A program made the position numbers and the translations under genes. From a bacterium (GTDB lineage Bacteria > Armatimonadota > Zipacnadia > Zipacnadales > UBA11051): DNA of 64,000 nucleotides. The notes beneath the pieces are model-generated. The model saw only the letters and a program-made list of their open reading frames with translations. It searched no databases and had not been told where the DNA came from. Positions 9,275-17,360 of the stretch are shown one piece after another. The stretch is taken from positions 62,001-126,000 of the forward strand of contig JAUVVY010000005.1 of assembly GCA_030604405.1 (NCBI GenBank). Reading direction: 5' to 3'. How positions within the stretch are numbered: the first letter of the stretch is position 1; each line of letters opens with the position of its first letter.

Positions 9275-10597
9275 CTATCCTTCCCCGGTAATGTAAACGA
9301 CGGCATCATGGTTGTAATCAGGGACATCCAAGGCCTTTTCCCCATCCACGGGCACGTGCCTGCGCTCATGAAATCGCTTTCCAGTAGCCGGGTCAATCCA
9401 CTCAACGCGGTATGAGCCCTGAGGAAGATTGACCTTGAATGGACCGTTGTCGCGTCCCCACATATAGGCAAGATAAGCTTGCCTCTCTTCACACCGTTGA
9501 GCCAATTTCTGCCCGGGGCACGACACGATCCAGGTATCGTCTTTTACAAAGCGCTCAAATGGAATACTGTTTGCAAACTCAACCAAAACAGATACATCCT
9601 GTAGGGTTTCCTCTTCGCTCGTCTTCCCGCCCCCCCAATGGTCAACGCAGAGCATGCCCTGCGCCATGAATATCGCCCAGAAGACGGCCCTCTGTATTTC
9701 CCGGGGATGATGCCACCACACATACAGTTCATTGAAGACAACTGGCTTCGCCTGGTCGTAGCCAACGATCTTCCTGTAGTAATTCAGAGGGTCGTTGATG
9801 CCTCCCTTGTGCCGGTTGATGACGCGGTTACCTTCATTGAGGGCATCGAAATCGCTGCAGTAATCAGCAATGGTGGAGATGATATAGTCGCCCTTGCTGT
9901 TCACGCGATCAACAAAGTGCTTTCTCCAAGCGCCACCTCCTGTTGAAAGCTCGTTGTCAATCTCGATGATCACGAAATCTCTCGCCAACGAGGTGTCAAC
10001 CGTCTCAAGCACCTTATCCACCCATCGCTCCTGAAGCGCCTGGCAGGGATTACCCAAAGTGTAGAGACTCTTTTCATCAACAGGATGCGCCTGGATATTG
10101 TTGACTGGATTCCACCAGTGGTTTTCCCACTCATATCGTGCGCCCCATGGGTTGAATAATGTTAACTCTTGAACGATTTTCGCGCTGGCAGACGCGTCCA
10201 ACATGCGTTTGAGCTTATTAAAGAAGTCGGGGTTGAATTGAGACAGATCCGCCTTGTTTCCCACCAGTTTGAACGGGCAAGTAATCCCCTCCCGCTTCCA
10301 TAACTCAAGCCATGTGCGGATGTAGTTAGCCTTGCCTTTTACTTCGTTGACTCTTTCAGAGCAACTGCCTTGAGAACCGGCCTCAAGACCGGCTCCAGCA
10401 CTATATCCGCCCAACCATAAGGGTTTCCCATCCTTCTCGAAATACCAGTTCTTCACCGTCAGTCTGTGCTGGGCGGAGGCCTCCGCGCTTGTATCAGCCC
10501 GAGCGGTCAGGACGCTCCCAAGCTCCAGCCCGGCGCTCGCGAGTAGGCAGACCGATCCAAACATCAACAGCTTGAGCCACATCCTGGATTGTTGCAT
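9275..10597 (-). CDS. Secreted clan-A glycoside hydrolase-like protein
   Basis: 440 aa. A signal peptide is visible (MQQSRMWLKLLMFGS..., cleavage likely after TARA). The body looks like a TIM-barrel glycosidase: IIEIDNELS gives the Asn-Glu acid/base pair (Glu ~216) and VVFNELYVWW a second Glu (~290), as in GH5/GH-A enzymes. The last ~60 residues (LPQGSYRVEWIDPATG...VVYITGEG) resemble the small beta-sandwich often annotated as a collagen-binding tail in such proteins. GGAG sits 10 bases before the chosen ATG. Substrate not deducible. The gene is downstream of a sulfatase on the same strand, which suggests attack on a sulfated or decorated glycan. Confidence 0.7.
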   Translation of the reverse strand: MQQSRMWLKLLMFGSVCLLASAGLELGSVLTARADTSAEASAQHRLTVKNWYFEKDGKPLWLGGYSAGAGLEAGSQGSCSERVNEVKGKANYIRTWLELWKREGITCPFKLVGNKADLSQFNPDFFNKLKRMLDASASAKIVQELTLFNPWGARYEWENHWWNPVNNIQAHPVDEKSLYTLGNPCQALQERWVDKVLETVDTSLARDFVIIEIDNELSTGGGAWRKHFVDRVNSKGDYIISTIADYCSDFDALNEGNRVINRHKGGINDPLNYYRKIVGYDQAKPVVFNELYVWWHHPREIQRAVFWAIFMAQGMLCVDHWGGGKTSEEETLQDVSVLVEFANSIPFERFVKDDTWIVSCPGQKLAQRCEERQAYLAYMWGRDNGPFKVNLPQGSYRVEWIDPATGKRFHERRHVPVDGEKALDVPDYNHDAVVYITGEG

Positions 10598-10815
10598 TCT
10601 GGTCACTCTCCACCTGTGCGACCTCGGAGTGACCTCCTCCGCTAGTGGTACCAGTTGCGTGGTGATTCTATCATGGCGGGCGTGCCGTCGCAACCGGATA
10701 CACCCCTGTGGGCGCGTGTACGACTGCCAGTTACCTTATGCCCTGCCTGCTTCGCTCCTATCTGCTCCCCGCTGCCCCGTCAGCCTAGCGGAAGCCCCTC
10801 CACGCACCCGTTGCT

Positions 10816-12183
10816 TCAGCACGGGTTGGTTTCGTCGCCGAGCTGTTTGCGCAGGGCGGCCAGTTCCGCCTTCAGCTCCTCGACGATGTCCGTATAGGCC
10901 GACTCGTCATATACGTTTATCAGCTCGCAGGGGTCTTCGTCGAGGTCGAACAACTCCCACTCCTGCGGCCCGGGCTCCTCCTCATAGTAATAGATCAGCT
11001 TGTAGCGTCTGGTACGGACGCCGTAGTGGGCATAGACATTGTGACCGTCGCAGTGCATGAAATAGCGATAGTACATCACCGTGCGCCAGTCCGCCGGCGT
11101 CTGCTCCTGCAAGAGCGGGCGGATGCTGTATCCTTGAACCTCATTCGGCACTTGTATGCCCGCGTACGCCAGGAAAGTCGGCGCGAAATCCACGTTGAGC
11201 ACTATGTCATCATTGACTGAACCGGACGAGACCTCTTGCGGGTACCGCACCAGCAACGGCATTCGCAGCGACTCCTCGTACATGAAGCGCTTGTCGTACC
11301 AGTTATGGTCGCCCAGGAAAAAGCCCTGGTCAGAGGTGTATATGACGACGGTGTTGTCGGCCAGGCCCTCTTCATCCAGGTAATCCAGCATCCGTCCGAC
11401 GTTGTCGTCAACCGAGGCCACACAACGCAGGTAGTCCTTGATATATCTCTGGTATTTCCACTTCTTCAGCTCCTGGCCCGAAAGGCCCTCTGGCGGCTTC
11501 TGCTTGAGGTCCTTCTCATCGAGATCGCGGTCAACGCGCATCGTTGCCGCCGCCGCAGCCGCGGCCCTGTTGGAGTAATCGTCATCAAACGTCGGCGGCT
11601 CGGGGATGTCCACGTCCTCGTACATATCTGCATGCTTGTCATCCGGTTCCCAGCGGCGGTGCGGGGCCTTGTGATGGCAAAGCAGGCAGAACGGCCTGTT
11701 TGCGTCCCTGGCTTTGAGCCAGTCGAGGCAGTAATCGGTAATCAGGTCGGTCACATAGCCCTCGTAAACCCTTGCCTGTCCCATCTCTATGAACTCCGGA
11801 TTGTGGTACAGCCCCTGCCCGGGCAGCACATTCCAGTAGTCAAAGCCGGTTGGGTCATGCCCTCCTCCGTGCCCCAGGTGCCACTTGCCGATGATTGCGG
11901 TTTGATAGCCGGCCTGCTGCAGCAACTGCGGAAATGTCGTCTGTCTGCCGTCGAATTTGTCGTGTAGCGTCTCCACGCCGTTGATGTGGCTGTATGTGCC
12001 TGCCAGGATCGAGGCGCGGCTTGGGGCGCAGATCGAGTTGGTGCAGAAGCAGTTATCGAAGCGCATACCCTCCTGGCCGATGCGGTCAATGTTGGGGGTC
12101 TGATTGATCCGGCTCCCGTAGCAACCGATCGCATGTGAGGCATGGTCATCGCTCATGATATATAGGATGTTCGGCTTGGCCAT
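10816..12183 (-). CDS. Type I sulfatase (Cys-type, FGly-dependent)
   Basis: 455 aa. Canonical arylsulfatase fold start (KPNILYIMSDDHASHAIGCYG) and the formylglycine signature ICAPSRAS with Cys ~52, so it needs an anaerobic or aerobic FGly-generating enzyme encoded elsewhere. Also visible: KWHLGHGG, DHNWYDKR, and a family-typical C-terminus with ELFDLDEDPCELINVY. No signal peptide is evident from the chosen ATG; a longer frame upstream is arginine-rich and not signal-like, so cytoplasmic action on imported substrate is possible. GGGGA is 10 bases before the ATG. It is separated from the downstream glycosidase gene by about 220 bases. Confidence 0.93.
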   Translation of the reverse strand: MAKPNILYIMSDDHASHAIGCYGSRINQTPNIDRIGQEGMRFDNCFCTNSICAPSRASILAGTYSHINGVETLHDKFDGRQTTFPQLLQQAGYQTAIIGKWHLGHGGGHDPTGFDYWNVLPGQGLYHNPEFIEMGQARVYEGYVTDLITDYCLDWLKARDANRPFCLLCHHKAPHRRWEPDDKHADMYEDVDIPEPPTFDDDYSNRAAAAAAATMRVDRDLDEKDLKQKPPEGLSGQELKKWKYQRYIKDYLRCVASVDDNVGRMLDYLDEEGLADNTVVIYTSDQGFFLGDHNWYDKRFMYEESLRMPLLVRYPQEVSSGSVNDDIVLNVDFAPTFLAYAGIQVPNEVQGYSIRPLLQEQTPADWRTVMYYRYFMHCDGHNVYAHYGVRTRRYKLIYYYEEEPGPQEWELFDLDEDPCELINVYDESAYTDIVEELKAELAALRKQLGDETNPC

Positions 12184-12594
12184 TTTGTGTATGTCCCCTG
12201 CTTCTGCGCTGTGGTCATTATTGTCGGGCGAGCACGACATTACTAGTATAGCGCCAGGCCGCCGTAGGTCAAGCCTGACGCAACTGCGTCGCGCCCGAGA
12301 GTCGGCAAACTGTACTGATCTCCTTCCCCGCAGCCGCGGACGACAGCTTGTGTGCAGGAGAAAACAGGCCTCATGTCGAATCGTCAAACACGGGATGAAG
12401 ACCGCCGCCAGTGGCACAGGTGAGAAGGATGGAACGGTCAGGACCGAGTTTCGTAATTGGTACTGTGTTGGTTACAATGATGGCGACTGTGGCGAGCGCC
12501 AACCCGGCGCAGGTCAAGCCTCCAACTCCATTGCAGGCGAGACCCTCCAACGGCGCCTGCCCGATTGATGGCAAACAATCAGAGGAGATGTGCG
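12184..12594. other. Divergent intergenic region between sulfatase and methyltransferase
   Basis: About 410 bases separating two divergent genes, so promoters for both are expected here. I see no convincing promoter pair, riboswitch or terminator. The right half carries a possible small secreted ORF, listed separately. Confidence 0.5.
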
Positions 12595-12602
12595 ATGTCT
12601 GA
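12429..12602 (+). CDS. Possible small or truncated secreted protein
   Basis: 57 codons overlapping the start of the methyltransferase gene by 8 bases. The N-terminus looks like a signal peptide: MERSG, a hydrophobic run with FVIGTVLVTMMA, then VASANPA as a plausible cleavage site, followed by a short Pro-rich tail containing two Cys. It may be a leader remnant of a secreted enzyme gene that has lost its body, or a chance frame. AGAAGG directly abuts the ATG, which is too close for a good ribosome site. Low confidence. Confidence 0.25.
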   Translation: MERSGPSFVIGTVLVTMMATVASANPAQVKPPTPLQARPSNGACPIDGKQSEEMCDV

Positions 12603-13107
12603 GACGCCTCACGTTCGTCCTTATGTCCTCAAGTACTGTCAAGGCCGAGGTGTGGACGTGGGCTGTGGCGTCGAGAAGATTACGCCCGAGGCTACCGGCA
12701 TAGACTACGCAATAGCCTACGATCTTGCCAATCATCCCGAAACCGCGGCTGATGTCACGTGCGGATGGGAGGAGTACCTCGCCTCCGTGCCTGCCGGCTC
12801 ACTGGACTACGTCTATTCCTCGCACCTACTGGAGGACTACGAGGACATAGAGCCGCCACTGCGGGCGTGGAGCGAGGCCGTGAAGCCGGGCGGCTATATG
12901 ATTCTGTACCTGCCCATAGAGGAACTGTTCAAGCAGCATTGCGAGGCGACCGGGCAAATCTACAACAAACACCATCAGCAGAACTGGCAGAGCGCCGAGG
13001 ACTTCTTGGCTCAGCTTCCGGCCTGGTTCATGGAGCAGATGGAGTGCGTCGAGGCCTCTGGGGTATTGGGCGCATACAGCTTCTACGTGGTGTTCAAGAA
13101 GCAATAG
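12595..13107 (+). CDS. Class I SAM-dependent methyltransferase
   Basis: 170 aa, small methyltransferase type 11-like domain. Motif I is GVDVGCG (residues ~20-26), followed by the acidic turn TGIDYAIAYDL. Motif IV is around SLDYVYSSHLLEDYED, and AVKPGGYMILYLP is the post-IV segment. Target unknown; such stand-alone enzymes often modify small molecules or glycans. GAGGAG 7 bases before ATG 12595 fixes the start. Convergent with the hydrogenase operon, with only 38 bases between stops. Confidence 0.85.
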   Translation: MSETPHVRPYVLKYCQGRGVDVGCGVEKITPEATGIDYAIAYDLANHPETAADVTCGWEEYLASVPAGSLDYVYSSHLLEDYEDIEPPLRAWSEAVKPGGYMILYLPIEELFKQHCEATGQIYNKHHQQNWQSAEDFLAQLPAWFMEQMECVEASGVLGAYSFYVVFKKQ

Positions 13108-13145
13108 GGGCCAGGAGATCCTGCGCCAAAACCAGCGAAGTGTTG

Positions 13146-13856
13146 TTAGTCACTGTCCCCTTCGTCTGTCAACTGTCCGCCAATTGCCGGCTCTTCCAGC
13201 GCCCACCAGGTGGTTGTGCGGTATTTGACATCCCCGGTGAGGTTGCGATGATCCAGAGGAGCGACGAGCTGGTCCATCAGCTCCAGCCGTCCGAGCTTTT
13301 GCAGTCGCTCGTAGATTTTTATCCACCCGCACGGGATGGCTCTGTCAACTTCACAACTGCCGTCCACGTCCGCTCCACCGCACTGGCCACTGACGAGGCC
13401 TTTGCTGCAAGCCACGCGCGGGCATATCCCTCCGGTATAGTGCAGCAGGCAATCCCCACATTCCATGCAGCGCTCCTCGCCCGGCCACAGCCCCTGGAAG
13501 CCGCCCATGGAAATCGTGTCCAGGACGGGATGAGTGATCTTGTCCACCGTACTCGCCACAGCTTGCACTCCGATGCCGCAAGACGAAACCAGCAGTGCGT
13601 CGGCCTCATTGAGTGCGTCGAGGCGCGCCATCAGACGCCGGGCGATGAGAATCTTATTACACAGAAAATCAATCGCTATGGTGTCAACAACTCGTTTGCC
13701 GGCCTCTGCCAGCCCCTGCTCAAGCCGCGCCAGTTGCTCGGCATCGCCGCTATCGCAGCCTTCAGGGCAGCCGGTGCACGCGATGATCAGAACCGACTGC
13801 TCGCCCTCCATGTACTCAACAATCTGTTCGATCGGCTTCGGTTTACTGGCTATCAT
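13146..13856 (-). CDS. MetV-like protein (methylene-THF reductase C-terminal family)
   Basis: 236 aa, last gene of the hydrogenase operon. Features of the MTHFR_C/MetV family: ACTGCPEGCDSGD near the N-terminus, SSCGIGVQ, then a Cys-rich segment GEERCMECGDCLLHYTGG followed by GICPRVACSKG and the conserved PCGWIKIYERL. The Cys sets should bind Fe-S and/or Zn. In acetogens and some other bacteria MetV pairs with MetF, supplying electrons for 5,10-methylene-THF reduction; in other genomes it sits with Hdr/Mvh modules. No metF is in the window. Start: ATG 13856 (AAAGGA upstream), overlapping the protease gene by 14 bases, so coupled translation is likely. Confidence 0.8.
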   Translation of the reverse strand: MIASKPKPIEQIVEYMEGEQSVLIIACTGCPEGCDSGDAEQLARLEQGLAEAGKRVVDTIAIDFLCNKILIARRLMARLDALNEADALLVSSCGIGVQAVASTVDKITHPVLDTISMGGFQGLWPGEERCMECGDCLLHYTGGICPRVACSKGLVSGQCGGADVDGSCEVDRAIPCGWIKIYERLQKLGRLELMDQLVAPLDHRNLTGDVKYRTTTWWALEEPAIGGQLTDEGDSD

Positions 13857-14334
13857 CTGTTCTTGTCCTTTCCGCAATTGCCTCAGCGATAGCGGTATCA
13901 ACAATCTTCGGCAGATTTGCCTCGACTTGCGGCGAAAGTTCGGTGCTCCACTCCACTTTGTGCGGCTGAACTCCGATTATTACGATGCGATCCGCCTCGA
14001 GGCCCCGAAGGCGCCACTCAGCCAGGGCCTCGGCCAGCGTGAACTCGTGCAGCGACAGCTCTGCATCCGTGTTCGCAGCCACGGACACCGGCAAGCGATA
14101 TACTGCTCCGGGCGGCCCGTCTGCCGCCACCGCATCCACGATTACCAGCCTGGCTATGTCGCCTACCGGCCCCAGGGCCTCCGTGGGCATCGTTCCGGCC
14201 TCGATTACTTCCACACCTTCGGGAAGCTCGACTTGTGCCAGCCGGCGCGCCACATGCACACCGACGCCCTCGTCACCGAGCAGCAGATTGCCCACGCCCA
14301 GAATGACTACTCGGCCCGCTTTTGTGTCCGTCAC
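13843..14334 (-). CDS. [NiFe] hydrogenase maturation protease (HyaD/HycI family)
   Basis: 163 aa endopeptidase that trims the C-terminus of the large subunit after nickel insertion. Visible: VVILGVGNLLLGDEGVGVHV with the Ni-sensing Glu/Asp region, VIVDAV, and SLHEFTLAEAL containing the conserved His. Its ATG overlaps the stop of the large-subunit gene by 4 bases, as expected for a dedicated maturation partner. The substrate here has a 15-residue extension after the DPCxxCxxH motif. Confidence 0.93.
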   Translation of the reverse strand: MTDTKAGRVVILGVGNLLLGDEGVGVHVARRLAQVELPEGVEVIEAGTMPTEALGPVGDIARLVIVDAVAADGPPGAVYRLPVSVAANTDAELSLHEFTLAEALAEWRLRGLEADRIVIIGVQPHKVEWSTELSPQVEANLPKIVDTAIAEAIAERTRTDDSQ

Positions 14335-15884
14335 ACGATCCGGTATCGGCCCAGTTCCTTGTCTTTGGCATCAATGATGTGGACAGCGCATGCCAGGCAG
14401 GGGTCGAATGATCTGGCTATCCGCACCACTTCGAACGGATTCTTCTCATCACGGATCTGGGTTCCAATCAAGGCCTGCTCGATCGGCCCTGGCTTATCCT
14501 CGTCGTCGCGGGGCGAGACGTTCCAGGTGGTGGGCACAACCAGTTGATACCGCGATATGACGCTATCCTCAATGTCTATATGGTGCAACAGTGCCCCGCG
14601 TGGGCCGTCAACCATGCCCGTGCCACTTCCTGTTTCGGGCAATTCGTAGTCGGCACAAACAGGCGCGCCGGGCTCGAGCTCCAGAACCCACTCGGCCATT
14701 GCGTCGGCAACAAGCTTGGCTTCCAAAGCGCGCGCGGCGTGACGGCCCAGTGTGGATTGCAAAGCCGCCGGCTCGGCATCCAGTGCCGCCAACAAGCTGT
14801 CAACAGCCGGCTTAACCTTCTCATCGCCCGCATGGTATGCTACAAGCCACCTGGCAAGCGGCCCGACCTCATACGGCTCTCCGTTGAGCCGCGGCGCTTT
14901 CGCCCAACTGTAAGCTTCCGGCTTGTCCGCTTGGGGCTCAGTGCGCCCTTCTGACGGGTGCAGGCGGCTGTAGTCGTCCTGGAAGTATGAGTACTTGAGG
15001 TCTTCGGTGATTGCCTGGGCGTCCACCGCCCCAAGCTGTCCGTTCAGCGCTCCGGAAGGCAGATACCGAGGCCGCTTCATCAGATCTGTCTCCGTGGTGT
15101 CCATGTCGAATAGACCGTATGCGAGATATCTGCCGCAGCCCTTTCCAATTTCAAAATAATCCGGGTAGGCCGTGGCGACAGCTACAACGTCGGGCACGTA
15201 ACACTCATCTATGAAGCGCTGGACATCCTGGAGCCTGCCCAGGAATGACGCCGCCTTGTCCGCCGTGGGGACCTCGCAGGCGCCTCCCGGCACGCACCCG
15301 ACCTCGTGCGGCATCTTGCCGCCGAAAGTCGCAACCATCTCATGAGTGAGGCGACGCATGTCCAGGGCGCGCACGTAATGCGATGCCGCGGCGGCATTGG
15401 TCTCCTTGTCCAGGCACAAGTCCCCTTCATACCGCGGCACAAAGGGGGCCCACTCGCCCCGTTGTAGGAACGCCGCAAGCTGTTGTAGCCCCGCGTCATC
15501 TCCGGTATAGTCCGCCGCGGCCGCCGGGTCAACATAGTCAAGCGCGGCCAGCGCGTAGAAGTGGAGTATGTGAGACTGAAGATAGTTGGCGCCGAGAATC
15601 AGATTGCGGATGATCCGGCCGTTGTCGGGGATCTGGTCTGCCACACCGATTGCCTGGTCCAAAGCCAGACTGGAGCAGACGGAGTGTACTGCCGGACAGA
15701 CCCCGCAAACCCGTGTCGTGAGGCGCTGGGCGTCCATCGGATGGCGCCCTATCAGAATCTGCTCGAACCCGCGAAACATCGGGCCGGAAGCCCGGGCATC
15801 TTTGACCTCGCCATTGTCCACAGTCACATCAATCTTGAGATGTCCTTCAACACGGCCAACCGGATCTATTGTGATGCGTGCCAT
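14331..15884 (-). CDS. [NiFe] hydrogenase large subunit, group 1-like
   Basis: 517 aa catalytic subunit. Both nickel-binding motifs are complete: L1 RVCGVCPAVHSVC (Cys ~60, 63) and L2 SFDPCLACAVH (Cys ~496, 499; His 502). The 15-residue tail (IIDAKDKELGRYRIV) is what the adjacent protease should remove. Other landmarks: ITIDPVGRVEGHLKI, MFRGFEQILIGR, GGKMPHE, and DGPRGALLHH near the C-terminus. The sequence resembles group 1 uptake enzymes more than group 3 or 4. AGGAG 8 bases before ATG 15884 sets the start; longer upstream frames lie in the intergenic region after the small-subunit stop. Confidence 0.96.
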   Translation of the reverse strand: MARITIDPVGRVEGHLKIDVTVDNGEVKDARASGPMFRGFEQILIGRHPMDAQRLTTRVCGVCPAVHSVCSSLALDQAIGVADQIPDNGRIIRNLILGANYLQSHILHFYALAALDYVDPAAAADYTGDDAGLQQLAAFLQRGEWAPFVPRYEGDLCLDKETNAAAASHYVRALDMRRLTHEMVATFGGKMPHEVGCVPGGACEVPTADKAASFLGRLQDVQRFIDECYVPDVVAVATAYPDYFEIGKGCGRYLAYGLFDMDTTETDLMKRPRYLPSGALNGQLGAVDAQAITEDLKYSYFQDDYSRLHPSEGRTEPQADKPEAYSWAKAPRLNGEPYEVGPLARWLVAYHAGDEKVKPAVDSLLAALDAEPAALQSTLGRHAARALEAKLVADAMAEWVLELEPGAPVCADYELPETGSGTGMVDGPRGALLHHIDIEDSVISRYQLVVPTTWNVSPRDDEDKPGPIEQALIGTQIRDEKNPFEVVRIARSFDPCLACAVHIIDAKDKELGRYRIV

Positions 15885-15939
15885 TGTGCTCTCTCCTTGC
15901 TTCGACAAGACGTGTTGCGGTGGTACGCCGCTGTTTGGA

Positions 15940-16878
15940 CTACTCGCTGGGCTCTGAGCATGGCGCTGAGGCCGGCGCGACATATTTCAACTCGCCGGTT
16001 GTCTCATCGCGTTCGATGCGAGGTAGTTGATCGGCGCTGATCTTCTTGTAAAGGGCGCTGCCGATGTCTGGGAAGCCGGGCTCGACGCACCCGAGGCACG
16101 GGCTGCCCGCACCAATCGGCCAACTGATCCCGCTGTTCCACTGTCGCAAGGGGCAGTCGCTGTAAGTCACCGGCCCCTTGCAGCCCAGCTCGTAGAGGCA
16201 TCCCGGCTCACCGTGGTGTGAGGCGAACTTGCCGGCATCAAAATCTGCGCGGCGCGGGCAGTTTTCGTGAATGAGTTGACCGAAGAAAGCGCGCGGCCGA
16301 CCGTGTTCATCAACATCGTCTGCTGTCGGCAAGCCGTGTAGCAGCACATGGACCAAAGTGCCCAGAATCCAGTCCGGGTGCGCCGGGCAGCCGGGCACAT
16401 TGACGCACGGAGTCTCGATGCCGTGCTCTGCCAGAACCTGGCTGGCAGGCTTAGACCCGGACGCGTTAGGCGCCGCAGCCGGAATGCCCCCGAACGCCGC
16501 ACACGTGCCTACCGCCACCACACACAGCGCTTTTTCGGCCAGCTCCGTAAAAGTCGTGACTATACTCAACTCCTCACCCTCACCTGTGGTCCCGCCGATG
16601 TAGGGCATCTTCTCTGGAATCGCGCCTTCGAGGATCAGCACATAGCCCTCTTCCGTTTCCTGCATATCGAAGAGGATTTCCAGCGCCAACTCGCCGGAGG
16701 CCGCCATTATGGTGGGATGGAAACGCACCTGAACGTGCTTGCCAGGGACAAGCTCCTCCAGCAACACGTTGGCGACACGTGGTGCTGCGGCGTTAAGCAG
16801 TGAGACGGAACAGCCGGAACAGCCTGTCCCTTGCAGCCAGACGACGGGGATTTCCTGTGTGCCTTGCTGAGTCATCAT
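15940..16878 (-). CDS. [NiFe] hydrogenase small subunit, group 1-like, no Tat signal
   Basis: 312 aa electron-transfer subunit. Proximal cluster ligands lie in WLQGTGCSGCSVSLL, VAVGTCAAFGG and NVPGCPAHPDW. The medial/distal cluster domain has CLYELGCKGPVTYSDCP and GAGSPCLGCVEPGFPD, a group 1-type C-terminus. The usual twin-arginine leader (RRxFxK) is absent at the chosen start (two adjacent ATGs, 16878/16875, with GAGGGGCGAGGG upstream) and also from the upstream in-frame stretch. The enzyme is therefore predicted to be cytoplasmic. First gene of a four-gene operon. No cytochrome b or other membrane anchor is next to it. Confidence 0.95.
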   Translation of the reverse strand: MMTQQGTQEIPVVWLQGTGCSGCSVSLLNAAAPRVANVLLEELVPGKHVQVRFHPTIMAASGELALEILFDMQETEEGYVLILEGAIPEKMPYIGGTTGEGEELSIVTTFTELAEKALCVVAVGTCAAFGGIPAAAPNASGSKPASQVLAEHGIETPCVNVPGCPAHPDWILGTLVHVLLHGLPTADDVDEHGRPRAFFGQLIHENCPRRADFDAGKFASHHGEPGCLYELGCKGPVTYSDCPLRQWNSGISWPIGAGSPCLGCVEPGFPDIGSALYKKISADQLPRIERDETTGELKYVAPASAPCSEPSE

Positions 16879-17183
16879 GTAGCCCTCGCCCCTCACAAAA
16901 ACACGGTACGCGGGACTGCACCGTGTGCCGACAGGCAGCCGTTGATATGTCTCTTGCCGACTGCCCGCGTAGCTTCTGCTCGTCCAACATAAGTCAATTC
17001 TTTCTCCGTGCTCCGTTGACCTCCTGCCGCAGAAATTTTTTTCGACAGACCCGGCTGCAGCAGGGGCGCTGCACCCTATATGGCAATTCACCATCGTTGT
17101 GCAGCAGGTCATACACTCAGCTAAGGCGAAGCCGGGCATCAACGTAACCCAACTCGTATTGATACGGGGACTATTGGACTAAC

Positions 17184-17215
17184 CCGAATAATTCACAAAA
17201 CGCGTAGCTCGGCCT
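17184..17215 (+). repeat. 32-bp dispersed repeat, copy 1
   Basis: A 32-base segment starting CCGAATAATTCACAAAACGC recurs in inverted orientation at 40246-40277 with two mismatches. Both copies border MttB-family genes. Function unknown. Confidence 0.75.
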
Positions 17216-17228
17216 CCCGTTCGACCGT

Positions 17229-17315
17229 TCGACAAGCTCACGGTGCTGAGCAACGTCGAAGCACAGGCTCACGGCCCTGCCTGCCCTGAGCTTGCCGAAG
17301 GGAGCAACGTCGAAG
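17229..17315. repeat. REP-like palindromic element
   Basis: TTCGACAAGCTCA (17229-17241) is matched in inverse by TGAGCTTGCCGAA (17287-17299) with one mismatch. GAGCAACGTCGAAG occurs twice as an exact direct repeat (17248-17261 and 17302-17315). This composition matches the common extragenic palindromes built on a TTCGACAAGCTCA core found in many environmental bacteria. It lies just before the MttB pair. Confidence 0.65.
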
Positions 17316-17360
17316 GGCAAGGGCAGCCCGAGGTCGTTGGCATACATGGAGGGGAGACGC

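Larger units (their letters stand above)
16879..17360. other. Divergent regulatory region with dispersed repeats
   Basis: About 480 bases between the hydrogenase operon (minus) and the MttB pair (plus). The right half is filled by palindromic dispersed repeats (listed separately). The left half contains an A/T tract (around 17030-17045) and should hold the hydrogenase promoter. I see no convincing cobalamin riboswitch. Confidence 0.5.

Noticed and set aside
16879-17360. Cobalamin riboswitch upstream of MttB or hydrogenase
   Set aside because: I could not find the B12-box or a matching core; the region is mostly REP-like palindromes.
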